Source: DAOMFM01 sp035429825 (GTDB taxonomy: Bacteria > Acidobacteriota > Blastocatellia > UBA7656 > JADIYM01). From it: a stretch of 22,009 nt of DNA. Below are positions 1 through 7,108 of this stretch, piece by piece (positions within the stretch are counted from its first letter, which is position 1; each line of letters begins with the position of its first letter). The stretch is from contig JBGAKX010000084.1 of the NCBI GenBank assembly GCA_044224215.1, positions 1 to 22,009 on the forward strand, read 5' to 3'. The notes beneath the pieces are model-generated. The model saw only the letters and a program-made list of their open reading frames with translations, had not been told where the DNA came from and did not search any database. Made by a program: the position numbers and the translations under genes.

Positions 1-34
1 CGCTCAGCGCCTTGGCGCTCGACGATTGACAGCT

Positions 35-69
35 AGAGGCGCCGGACGGGTTCGGCGCCTCTCGCCGTT
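35..69 (+). terminator. Rho-independent-type terminator hairpin of an off-window upstream gene
   Basis: A perfect 10-bp GC-rich inverted repeat (35-44 with 53-62) encloses an 8-nt loop and is followed by a short T run at 68-70. It sits just after stop codons in two plus frames (27-29 and 34-36), so it probably ends a gene whose last codons lie at about 1-30. Which frame is the real C-terminus cannot be decided. The T tract is short, so termination is likely but not certain. Confidence 0.6.
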
Positions 70-174
70 TGACGGCGCCGTGGCCCCGACGTCGGGCCGA
101 TCGACCCCGTCGCGCGGCCAAATTGTAGTAAACTGCTGCCTTGTCTTGACGCGGACCGAGGATAGAGGCCTGCC

Positions 175-1194
175 GTGAGCGCAAAGACCCCCTCAAAAGG
201 CGACATCCTTATCGTTGACGACAACCCCGTCAATCTCGATCTGCTGTCCGGGATGCTGCTGGACCGCGGATACCGTGTTCGCGTTGCCACGAACGGCAGG
301 CGCGCGTTGTCCGCCGCACGGTCGGCGATCCCGGACCTCGTCATGCTGGACATCAACATGCCCGAGATGGACGGGTACGAAGTCTGCAAGCAGCTCAAGG
401 GCGAGCAGGTCACTGCCGACATTCCCGTGATCTTCATCAGCGCGCTCGACAACGCGCTCGACAAGGTGAAGGCGTTTCTGACGGGTGGCGCTGACTACGT
501 CACCAAGCCTTTTCAGTTCGAGGAGGTGCTCGCGCGAATCGAGATTCAGCTCAAGATCTCGCGACTGCAGAAGGAGATGGAGCGAAAGAACTCCGAGCTC
601 GAGCAATCGAACGTCCATCTCGAGCGCGCGAATCGCATGCTGCGCACGCTGTCGTATCTCGACGGCCTGACGGGCATCGCGAACCGCCGGCACTTCGAAG
701 AGAGCTTCGACCAGGAATGGCGCCGCGCCGCGCGGGTCGGGACCGCGCTTTCGTTGCTGATGGTCGACATCGACCTCTTCAAGTCGCTCAACGACGCCAA
801 GGGACATCAGTATGGCGACGATTGCCTGAGGCAAGTCGCGGGCACGCTCAGCGACACCCTCCGGCGGGCCGGCGACCTGGTTGCGCGCTACGGCGGCGAG
901 GAATTCGCGGTCGTGCTTCCGGGCAGCGACACGGACGGTGCGGTCGCCATCGCCGAGGAGATCCGGGCACGGGTCGAGGCGCTCGGAGTGAAGCACGAAC
1001 AGTCGCCGTGCGGCGTGGTGACGGTCAGCCTGGGCGTTGCGACGGCGTTTCCGATCGACGGAGACAGCCCTGCATCGCTCATCGACGCGGCTGACCGCGC
1101 GCTGTATCAAGCGAAACATGACGGCCGGAACCGGCTGGTGACCGCGGCGTCCGACCGTGCGAGCGCGAGCGACCAGTCGCCCATCGACGTCTGA
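175..1194 (+). CDS. Response regulator with GGDEF output domain (diguanylate cyclase)
   Basis: The 339-aa protein is a REC-GGDEF protein that would make cyclic di-GMP from two GTP when phosphorylated. The receiver domain (about 9-125) has the acidic pair D15/D16, phospho-acceptor D59 (MLDINMP) and K111 (VTKPF). A charged helical linker (about 126-160) leads to the GGDEF domain, which opens with DGLTGIANRR (163-172) and carries an active-site GGEEF at 240-244. RAGD at 231-234, five residues before it, fits the RxxD inhibitory site, so product feedback is expected. The start is GTG, chosen because AGAGG at 164-168 lies six bases upstream and the receiver begins at once. No cognate histidine kinase is in view, and the neighbouring gcv genes do not reveal the input signal. 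The architecture is like WspR; cytoplasmic. Confidence 0.95.
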   Translation: MSAKTPSKGDILIVDDNPVNLDLLSGMLLDRGYRVRVATNGRRALSAARSAIPDLVMLDINMPEMDGYEVCKQLKGEQVTADIPVIFISALDNALDKVKAFLTGGADYVTKPFQFEEVLARIEIQLKISRLQKEMERKNSELEQSNVHLERANRMLRTLSYLDGLTGIANRRHFEESFDQEWRRAARVGTALSLLMVDIDLFKSLNDAKGHQYGDDCLRQVAGTLSDTLRRAGDLVARYGGEEFAVVLPGSDTDGAVAIAEEIRARVEALGVKHEQSPCGVVTVSLGVATAFPIDGDSPASLIDAADRALYQAKHDGRNRLVTAASDRASASDQSPIDV

Positions 1195-1260
1195 CGCGGT
1201 GCGCGGCCAAAACAGCCTGCAGACGGCGCACTTGCGGCCGATCGAGCCAGTCCCGATTCC

Positions 1261-1285
1261 TTGACCGTCGCGCACGGCGTGTGCT
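1261..1285 (+). promoter_or_regulatory. Candidate sigma-70 promoter for the gcv operon
   Basis: TTGACC at 1261-1266 is followed after 18 bases by TAGCGT, preceded by TG with one base between, giving a TGCTAGCGT extended -10 pattern. The -10 hexamer matches consensus at only 3 of 6 positions, so this is a weak call. It lies about 75 bases before gcvT. I see no glycine-riboswitch core in the 164-base gap between the diguanylate cyclase gene and gcvT. Confidence 0.3.
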
Positions 1286-1358
1286 AGCGTTCGCGGTTCT
1301 TTCCGACGTGGGAAACACGCCCGATGCGGCGTATTTTGCTTTGAGGTGACCGGCTCAG

Positions 1359-2450
1359 ATGATCAGGAAAACCCCGCTCAACGACGCGCACAGAAAGCTT
1401 GGCGGAAAGATGGTCGAGTTTGCGGGCTGGGACATGCCCGTGCAGTACGAGGGACCGATCCCGGAGCACCTCGCCGTCCGGAACTACGCCGGCCTGTTTG
1501 ACGTCAGCCACATGGGCGAGATCGTCGTCCGCGGGAACGGCGCGCTCGCGCTCGTCGACTACCTGACCATCAACGATCCCAAGCAGTTGAAGGACAACCA
1601 GGCGCAGTACTCGGCGATGCTCAATCACGAAGGCGGCATCGTCGACGATCTCCTCGTGTACAGGATGAACGCGACCGAGATCTTTCTCGTCGTGAATGCC
1701 GGCACGACGAAGAAGGATTTCGACTGGATCAAGACGAACGAATCGGGCTTTGACTGCGAAGTCGTCGACATGAGCGCGTACTACGCGCAGATCGCGATCC
1801 AGGGGCCGGTTGCGGAGCGCATCCTTCAGCGTCTCACATCCACGCCGCTCGACAAGATCCCGAGCTTCTGGTCCGTGATGGGCGAAGTGGCAGGTCTGGA
1901 AGCCTTCATTTCGCGGTCAGGCTACACCGGCGAAGACGGATTCGAGCTCTACTGCCGCGAAGCCGACGCAGTGCGTCTGTGGAACGCCCTCCTGCTCGAG
2001 GGTACGGACGACGGGCTCAAGCCGTGCGGGCTCGCGGCGCGAAACACGCTGCGACTCGAAGCCAAGCTCATGCTCTACGGCAACGACATCGACGACACCA
2101 CAACGCCGCTCGAGGCGGCACTCGGATGGGTCGTAAAGCTCGACAAGGGTGAGTTCATCGGCCGCGACGCGCTTGTCGACCGGCCGCTGACGCGCCGGCT
2201 CGTCGGCTTTGAGGTGCTCGACCGGGCCCCGGCGCGCGATGGGTACAAGGTCGTGGTCGACGGCGAGCAGGTTGGAACCGTCACCTCCGGCAGCCCCGCG
2301 CCGTACCTGAAAAAGAACATCGGTCTGGCGTATCTGCCCGTCGACATTGCAAAGATCGGAACCGAGATCGGTATCGTCGTGCGCGAGCGCACGGTCCCCG
2401 CGGTGGTCGTCAAGACCCCGTTCTACAAGCGGCAGCAACGGTTTGACTGA
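1359..2450 (+). CDS. gcvT: Glycine cleavage system T protein (aminomethyltransferase)
   Basis: GcvT takes the aminomethyl group carried on lipoyl-GcvH and transfers its methylene to tetrahydrofolate, giving 5,10-methylene-THF and ammonia. The 363-aa length is usual for the family. Visible family motifs include FDVSHMGE (47-54), the catalytic-Asp segment GGIVDDLLVYR (about 92-102), SGYTGEDGFELYC, and GLAARNTLRLEA in the folate-binding core. The C-terminal barrel includes VGTVTSGSPAPYL. The start ATG has GAGGTG at 1343-1348. It is the first gene of a co-directional run with gcvH, gcvPA and gcvPB, so all the dedicated glycine cleavage subunits except the shared L protein (dihydrolipoyl dehydrogenase) are encoded here. 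Confidence 0.97.
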   Translation: MIRKTPLNDAHRKLGGKMVEFAGWDMPVQYEGPIPEHLAVRNYAGLFDVSHMGEIVVRGNGALALVDYLTINDPKQLKDNQAQYSAMLNHEGGIVDDLLVYRMNATEIFLVVNAGTTKKDFDWIKTNESGFDCEVVDMSAYYAQIAIQGPVAERILQRLTSTPLDKIPSFWSVMGEVAGLEAFISRSGYTGEDGFELYCREADAVRLWNALLLEGTDDGLKPCGLAARNTLRLEAKLMLYGNDIDDTTTPLEAALGWVVKLDKGEFIGRDALVDRPLTRRLVGFEVLDRAPARDGYKVVVDGEQVGTVTSGSPAPYLKKNIGLAYLPVDIAKIGTEIGIVVRERTVPAVVVKTPFYKRQQRFD

Positions 2451-2525
2451 GGCGGTCAAGGCTTTGACACCGACGTGACGTGCCGCGCGCGGCCGACACA
2501 AGACACTTCTCAGGAGAGACACAAC

Positions 2526-2921
2526 ATGGCGAGCTACCCCGACGACCTCTACTACTCCAAAGACCACGAGTGGATTCGCGTGGATGGCGACAAAGGCACC
2601 GTTGGCATCACGCACCACGCTCAGGACCAGCTCGGCGACGTCGTCTATGTCGAGTTGCCGTCCGCCGGTTCGACGTACGCACAGGGTGACGCATTCGGCT
2701 CGGTCGAATCCGTAAAAGCCGTGAGCGAGCTCTACCTGCCGGTGGCGGGCGAGATCGTGGAGGTCAACGCAGCGCTCGCCGACACGCCCGAGACGGTCAA
2801 TACCGATCCACACGGCGACGGCTGGATGGTCGTCATCAAGATCGCCAATCCGGACGAGATCGCGGGCCTGATGCGCTCTGCGGCCTACGAGGCGTACGCA
2901 AAGGAAGAAGGGGGCGAGTAA
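2526..2921 (+). CDS. gcvH: Glycine cleavage system H protein (lipoyl carrier)
   Basis: GcvH is the 131-aa lipoylated shuttle that carries the aminomethyl intermediate from the P protein to the T protein and is re-oxidised by the L protein. The start is placed at this ATG rather than further upstream because GGAGAG (2513-2518) precedes it by seven bases and the protein then starts MASYPDDLYYSKDHEW, as in the family. The lipoylation site is K64 in GSVESVKAVSELY. The glycine-rich GEIVEVN turn and the C-terminal GDGWMVVIKI strand are present. It lies 75 bases after gcvT and six bases before gcvPA, consistent with co-transcription. Nothing looks unusual. Confidence 0.97.
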   Translation: MASYPDDLYYSKDHEWIRVDGDKGTVGITHHAQDQLGDVVYVELPSAGSTYAQGDAFGSVESVKAVSELYLPVAGEIVEVNAALADTPETVNTDPHGDGWMVVIKIANPDEIAGLMRSAAYEAYAKEEGGE

Positions 2922-2927
2922 CACCAC

Positions 2928-4277
2928 GTGAGGTACATCCCGAGCTCGAACGAAGAGCGCGCGGACATGCTCGAATCGATGGGCGTGCCCGACATCATGG
3001 ACCTTTTCGAATCGATCCCCGAGCGCCTGCGTCTCGATCGCCCGCTCGACATTCCCACGGCGATGTCGGAATTCGACCTCGCGAATTACATGCGTGACCT
3101 CGCGGCACGGAACCGCACGTCGGTGCCGACGTTTCTCGGCGCCGGCGTCTACGACCACTTCGCGCCGGTGATCATCGATCATCTCGCGCTGCGGTCGGAG
3201 TGGTACACGGCGTACACGCCGTACCAGCCCGAGCTGAGCCAGGGAACGCTTCAGGCGATCTTCGAGTTCCAGACGCTGGTCTGCCAGCTGACCGGCATGG
3301 AGGTCGCGAACGCGTCGATGTACGACGGTTCGACCGGTGTCGCCGAGGCCGTGCTCATGGCCCTGCGGGTCAATCGCGGCCGGACGCGCATCGTGATCGC
3401 GTCGAGCGTCCATCCGCACTATCGTGCCGTGGTCAAGACCTACCTCGGGAACATTGACGTCGACATTGCCGAGGTCGGATTCACTGCCGACGGGAGGCTC
3501 GACCTGTCGTCGCTCGCGGTCGACGCGAACACGGCGGCCGTCGTCGTGCAGTCGCCCAACTTCTTTGGAGCGGTCGAGGACGTCGATGCCGTGTGCGCCG
3601 CCGCGCACGACGCCGGCGCCCTGGCGATCGTCGCGGTCGCTGAGGCCATCAGCCTTGGGCTGCTGCGGACGCCGGGCGATTCGGGCGCCGACATCGTTTG
3701 CGGCGAGGCACAATCATTCGGCGTTCCGATGAGTTTTGGCGGTCCGTTCGTCGGCTTCTTTGCGACCCGAGACAAGTTCGTCCGGCAGATGCCGGGCCGG
3801 CTCGTCGGACGCGCGACCGACTCGCGGGGCGAGCGCGGCTTCGTGCTGACGCTCTCCACGCGGGAACAGCACATCCGCCGCGAGAAGGCGACGTCGAACA
3901 TCTGCACGAACCAGGGCCTGTTCATGCTGATGGCGACGATCTATCTGTCGACGATGGGCCGCAAGGGGCTCCGCGAAGTTGCCGAGCAGAACCTCCAGAA
4001 AGCGCACTATGCCGCGGACCGCCTCTCGCGGCTCGACGGATTCGGTCTCCGCTTCGGTTCCCCGTTCTTCAACGAGTTCGTCATCACGACGCCGGGCCCG
4101 GCCCGCACGTTGCGCGACGCGCTCGTCGACAAGGGGTTCGTGGCAGGACTGCCGCTCGATCGCTACTACGCCGGCATGGACGACGCGCTCCTGATTGCCG
4201 TGACCGAGACGGCTACGCGCCGCCAGATCGACGACCTTGCATCGGCCCTGGCCGAGATGGGGAGGCACGCCGCATGA
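2928..4277 (+). CDS. gcvPA: Glycine dehydrogenase (decarboxylating) subunit 1
   Basis: This is the N-terminal half of the P protein, in the two-gene form found in Bacillus, Thermus and many deep-branching bacteria. With GcvPB it forms the PLP-dependent enzyme that decarboxylates glycine and loads the aminomethyl group onto GcvH. The 449 residues match the usual subunit-1 length. The protein begins MRYIPSSNEERADMLESMGV, the standard family start, which supports the GTG at 2928 over the ATG 13 codons later. Recognisable stretches are YTPYQPELSQGTLQAIFEFQ, MYDGSTGVAEA, SFGVPMSFGGPFVGFFA and ATSNICTNQGL. It does not carry the PLP lysine, as expected. It follows gcvH by six bases and overlaps gcvPB by four (ATGA). 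Confidence 0.96.
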   Translation: MRYIPSSNEERADMLESMGVPDIMDLFESIPERLRLDRPLDIPTAMSEFDLANYMRDLAARNRTSVPTFLGAGVYDHFAPVIIDHLALRSEWYTAYTPYQPELSQGTLQAIFEFQTLVCQLTGMEVANASMYDGSTGVAEAVLMALRVNRGRTRIVIASSVHPHYRAVVKTYLGNIDVDIAEVGFTADGRLDLSSLAVDANTAAVVVQSPNFFGAVEDVDAVCAAAHDAGALAIVAVAEAISLGLLRTPGDSGADIVCGEAQSFGVPMSFGGPFVGFFATRDKFVRQMPGRLVGRATDSRGERGFVLTLSTREQHIRREKATSNICTNQGLFMLMATIYLSTMGRKGLREVAEQNLQKAHYAADRLSRLDGFGLRFGSPFFNEFVITTPGPARTLRDALVDKGFVAGLPLDRYYAGMDDALLIAVTETATRRQIDDLASALAEMGRHAA

Positions 4278-5824
4278 GCGCAAAAGACGTGAAAGTGCAG
4301 GCCGCCGCGGGACACATCGTCCGAACCGAGGAGCTTATCTTCGAGCGCTCGCGCGCCGGGCGCCAGGGTTACAAGCTGCCCGATCTCGACGTCCCGGCGG
4401 TGGAGACGACGTCGCTCGTCCCCGGCGAGCTGTGCCGCGGCGACATCCCGGGCATGCCCGAGGTAAGCGAGTTCGAGGTCGTCCGACATTTCACGAGACT
4501 CTCGACGTGGAACTACGGCGTCGACACCGGGCTCTATCCGCTCGGCTCGTGCACGATGAAGTACAACCCGAAGATCAACGAGACGCTCGCGCGGCTCGAA
4601 GGGTTCGCACACGCGCACCCGATGCTTCCCGAGTCGCTCAGCCAGGGTTCGCTCGAGGTCATCAAGCAGCTCGAAGACGCCCTTGTCGAGATCACCGGTC
4701 TTCCACATGTCTCGCTGCAGCCCGCCGCGGGCGCGCACGGCGAGCTGACTGCGATGCTTGCCATTCGAGCGTGCCACGCCAAGCGCGGCAACGTCCGCAA
4801 GAAGGTGCTCATTCCGGACTCGGCGCACGGAACAAATCCGGCGAGCGCGATCATGTGCGGCTACGAGGTCGAGGGCGTGACATCGACGAGCCGCGGTCTC
4901 CTCGATCCCGCCGACATCGAGAAGCACATGGACGAGTCGGTGGCGGCGCTGATGCTCACGAATCCGAACACGCTTGGAAAGTTCGAGGAGGAGATCGACA
5001 AGGTCTGCCAGATCGTTCACGCCAAGGGCGGGTTTGTATACATGGACGGCGCCAATATGAATGCGTTGATGGGCGTCGCACGCCCCGGCGATATGGGCGT
5101 CGACTGCATGCACCTCAACCTGCACAAGACATTCTCGACGCCGCACGGCGGCGGGGGCCCTGGGGCGGGTCCCGTCGGCGTCGTCGACGAGCTCGCGCCG
5201 TTCCTTCCCGTCCCGCGCGTCGTACGCGAAACCGACGGGCGTCTTCGGCTCGACTTTGACCGGCCCGATTCGATCGGCCGGGTCAGGGCGTTCTTTGGCA
5301 ACTTTGGCGTGCTGGTGCGCGCGCTCTCGTACATCCTCACGCTCGGCCCGGACGGTCTTCGCGAGGCGTGCGAGACGGCTGTGCTGAACGCAAACTACAT
5401 CAAGCATCACCTGCAAGACGTGTATGCGATCGGCTTCGAGGGCAACGTGATGCACGAGGTCGTGTTCACCGACCATCTGCAGCAGCGGTTTGGCGTAAAG
5501 AACAGCGACATCGCGAAGCGAATCATCGACTACGGCTTCTATCCGCCGACGATGTCGTTCCCGCTGATCGCACACGGCGCGATCATGATCGAGCCGACCG
5601 AGACCGAGAGCCGCGAAGAGCTCGACCTGTTCATCGCGTCGATGCGCGCCATCGCGGAAGAGTGCGAGGCGGATCCCGAGCTCGTGAAGTCTGCTCCGCA
5701 TCGGACGCGTGTCGGACGATTTGACGAAACGGCAGCTGCGCGCAAGCCCGTGCTGCGCTGGCAGCCGGATTCCGACTCGACAGAAAAGGGGCAAGGAACG
5801 GCCGGGTCGGTCGTTTCCCGCTAG
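4274..5824 (+). CDS. gcvPB: Glycine dehydrogenase (decarboxylating) subunit 2
   Basis: This is the catalytic half of the split P protein, 516 aa as expected for the family. The pyridoxal-phosphate lysine is K285 in NLHKTFSTPHGGGGPG. Other conserved stretches are GLYPLGSCTMKYNPK, LQPAAGAHGELT, DSAHGTNPASA and MLTNPNTLGKFE. The open frame extends upstream to 3698, but those codons are only gcvPA read in another frame. The real start is the ATG at 4274, which overlaps the gcvPA stop as ATGA and implies translational coupling and equal subunit output. The C-terminal tail after about residue 475 is low in conservation. The next gene begins 15 bases downstream. Confidence 0.97.
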   Translation: MSAKDVKVQAAAGHIVRTEELIFERSRAGRQGYKLPDLDVPAVETTSLVPGELCRGDIPGMPEVSEFEVVRHFTRLSTWNYGVDTGLYPLGSCTMKYNPKINETLARLEGFAHAHPMLPESLSQGSLEVIKQLEDALVEITGLPHVSLQPAAGAHGELTAMLAIRACHAKRGNVRKKVLIPDSAHGTNPASAIMCGYEVEGVTSTSRGLLDPADIEKHMDESVAALMLTNPNTLGKFEEEIDKVCQIVHAKGGFVYMDGANMNALMGVARPGDMGVDCMHLNLHKTFSTPHGGGGPGAGPVGVVDELAPFLPVPRVVRETDGRLRLDFDRPDSIGRVRAFFGNFGVLVRALSYILTLGPDGLREACETAVLNANYIKHHLQDVYAIGFEGNVMHEVVFTDHLQQRFGVKNSDIAKRIIDYGFYPPTMSFPLIAHGAIMIEPTETESREELDLFIASMRAIAEECEADPELVKSAPHRTRVGRFDETAAARKPVLRWQPDSDSTEKGQGTAGSVVSR

Positions 5825-5839
5825 AAAGGACGACAGATC

Positions 5840-6358
5840 GTGGATATCGACCAGCTCAAGGAGCAACTGATCGCCGACCCCGAAGTGCGCCGAATGATCG
5901 CGGCACGCGCGTATGACGTCTTCCTCGAACGACGGGGCATCCGTGATGCGCACCCGTCCGAGGACTGGCTCGTCGCCGAGAACGAGATCCTGCCGATGCT
6001 GATCGAACAGATGCTCGATCACAACCGTCGCGCGATCGCATCGCACGACGATGCGGATCCGGTGTCGAGCAAGGCATCCGAGCACATGCGCGAGGAGATC
6101 GATCGGGCGTCCGCGGCAAAGACGGCGCCGAAGCCTGCCACGGCGAAAGCTGCGCCGGCCGCAAAGCCCGCAAAGCCGAAGCAGGCTGCAAAGCCGGCAG
6201 CCAAGAAGGCCACCGCCAAAAAGGCTCCGGCAAAGAAAGCGGCGCCCAAAAAGGCTGCCGCGGCCAAGAGCACGCCGGCCGCCAAGGCGACCGAGAAGAA
6301 GCCCGCGTCGCGACCTGCGCGCCGCAAGCCCGCGCCCAAGCAGGCGAAGCCCGAGTAA
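5840..6358 (+). CDS. DUF2934 protein with histone-H1-like Lys/Ala/Pro-rich tail
   Basis: This is a 172-aa protein of unproven function. The N-terminal part (about 18-50: RMIAARAYDVFLERRG, then EDWLVAENEIL) matches the short DUF2934 motif as I know it. From about residue 95 to the end the sequence is almost entirely Ala, Lys and Pro in PAKKA/AKKA-type repeats, resembling eukaryotic histone H1 tails and bacterial H1-like proteins that bind DNA without sequence preference. DNA or RNA binding is therefore inferred from composition only. The start is GTG with AAAGGA at 5825-5830 nine bases before it. It sits between gcvPB (15-base gap) and ridA (26-base gap) and is probably co-transcribed with them. 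The tail is low-complexity and may be disordered. Confidence 0.8.
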   Translation: MDIDQLKEQLIADPEVRRMIAARAYDVFLERRGIRDAHPSEDWLVAENEILPMLIEQMLDHNRRAIASHDDADPVSSKASEHMREEIDRASAAKTAPKPATAKAAPAAKPAKPKQAAKPAAKKATAKKAPAKKAAPKKAAAAKSTPAAKATEKKPASRPARRKPAPKQAKPE

Positions 6359-6384
6359 GGCCCGCGCACCCAAGGAGACAGTTG

Positions 6385-6825
6385 ATGCGACAGGTGATCC
6401 ACACGGAAAAAGCTCCCAAGGCGATCGGCCCGTATTCCCAGGCGATCCGTGCCGGAGACCTGCTCTTCGTGTCGGGCCAGATCGCAATCGACCCGGCGAC
6501 GGGCGAGCTGACGGGCGGCAGTGTGGGTGATCAGACCGAACGTGTCCTCACGAGCGCGGGTGCGATCCTCGCCGCGGGAGGTGCGTCGTTCAAGAGCGTC
6601 GTGAAGACGACGGTCTACCTGACGGACATGGCGGACTTTGGAGCGATGAACGAAGTGTATGGGAGGTTCTTTTCCGAAGAGCCTCCGGCCCGCGCAACCG
6701 TTGCGGTTGCTGGTCTCCCGCGCGGCGTTCTCGTCGAGATCGACTTCGTGGCGCAGGTTGTGACCGGCGCGTCGCAGTCGTCTCCGGCACCGCGCGGGGC
6801 CGGATCTGATTCGTCGGAGGGCTAG
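6385..6825 (+). CDS. ridA: RidA family enamine/imine deaminase
   Basis: This is a YjgF/YER057c/UK114-family trimer subunit that hydrolyses reactive enamines/imines such as 2-aminoacrylate, which otherwise inactivate PLP enzymes. The family start AIGPYSQAI (13-21), SGQI, TDM and the signature PPARATVAVAGLPRGVLVEID are present. Substrate-binding R103 (E. coli R105) and E118 match the deaminase-active RidA subgroup. AAGGAG at 6372-6377 lies seven bases before ATG 6385, so this start is preferred to the TTG just before it. The 146-aa length is about 18 more than E. coli RidA because of a Ser/Gly/Pro-rich C-terminal extension (about 128-146). It is the last gene of the gcv run, and its TAG stop overlaps the rpmB stop on the other strand. 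Confidence 0.95.
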   Translation: MRQVIHTEKAPKAIGPYSQAIRAGDLLFVSGQIAIDPATGELTGGSVGDQTERVLTSAGAILAAGGASFKSVVKTTVYLTDMADFGAMNEVYGRFFSEEPPARATVAVAGLPRGVLVEIDFVAQVVTGASQSSPAPRGAGSDSSEG

Positions 6826-7013
6826 GCGGCCTTGATGATCTTTCCAGCCTTCAGGCAGCGGGTGCAGACCTTGACGCGGCGCGCGACGCCGTTGACGAGG
6901 GCACGCACGGATTGAAGATTGGGCTCAAACCGACGACGCGTCTTGTTGTTCGCGTGACTGACATTGTTGCCGAACATGGGCCCCTTGTTGCAGATCTCAC
7001 AGCGCTTCGACAT
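6822..7013 (-). CDS. rpmB: 50S ribosomal protein L28
   Basis: The 63-aa L28 is a component of the large ribosomal subunit. It begins MSKRCEICNKGPMFGNNVSH and ends with a VCTRCLKAGKI motif. Cysteines C5/C8 and C50/C53 form two CxxC pairs, so this is the zinc-binding C+ form of L28. Longer open frame upstream is excluded because GGAGG (7022-7026 on this strand) lies eight bases before the ATG at 7013. It is the only minus-strand gene in the window, converging on ridA with overlapping stops (CTAG at 6822-6825) and diverging from the parvulin gene. It is driven by a consensus promoter at 7060-7088. Confidence 0.97.
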   Translation of the reverse strand: MSKRCEICNKGPMFGNNVSHANNKTRRRFEPNLQSVRALVNGVARRVKVCTRCLKAGKIIKAA

Positions 7014-7059
7014 TGCTTGTACCTCCGGTAGCGAACGTGCTTCAGGATCAAAACAGCGG

Positions 7060-7088
7060 ATTATAGGGATCGAAATCATTGATGTCAA
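7060..7088 (-). promoter_or_regulatory. Perfect consensus sigma-70 promoter of rpmB
   Basis: On the minus strand TTGACA (7088-7083), a 17-base spacer and TATAAT (7065-7060) match the sigma-70 consensus at all 12 positions. Transcription would start near 7053 and run into rpmB with a leader of about 40 bases. Such a strong element fits a ribosomal protein gene. Its -35 box lies just upstream of the divergent parvulin gene. Confidence 0.9.
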
Positions 7089-7095
7089 CGAGTGG

Positions 7096-7101
7096 AAGGA
7101 G
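7096..7101 (+). promoter_or_regulatory. Ribosome binding site that fixes the parvulin start at TTG 7109
   Basis: AAGGAG lies seven bases before TTG 7109, while the upstream in-frame TTG 7079 and ATG 7082 have no such site. Starting at 7109 also puts a normal Lys/Arg-hydrophobic signal peptide at the N-terminus and keeps the gene clear of the rpmB -35 box. Confidence 0.8.
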
Positions 7102-7108
7102 CAGCACC

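Noticed and set aside
1195..1358. Possible glycine riboswitch before gcvT
   Set aside because: No glycine-aptamer core sequence or tandem aptamer arrangement could be recognised and the gap is short.
2463..2468. TTGACA between gcvT and gcvH as a promoter -35
   Set aside because: The sequence 15-19 bases downstream is all G/C with no -10-like hexamer.
1917..3713. 598-codon minus-strand open frame across gcvT-gcvPA
   Set aside because: It is antisense to three well-recognised genes, Arg/His/Asp-rich, with no family motifs: a high-GC shadow frame.
3698..4273. Upstream extension of the gcvPB frame
   Set aside because: It would overlap gcvPA out of frame; the ATGA-coupled start at 4274 gives the normal protein length.
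4166..6487. 773-codon minus-strand open frame over gcvPB and the DUF2934 gene
   Set aside because: It is a shadow of real genes; the Leu/Gly/Arg-rich N-terminal part is just the AK-rich tail read antisense.
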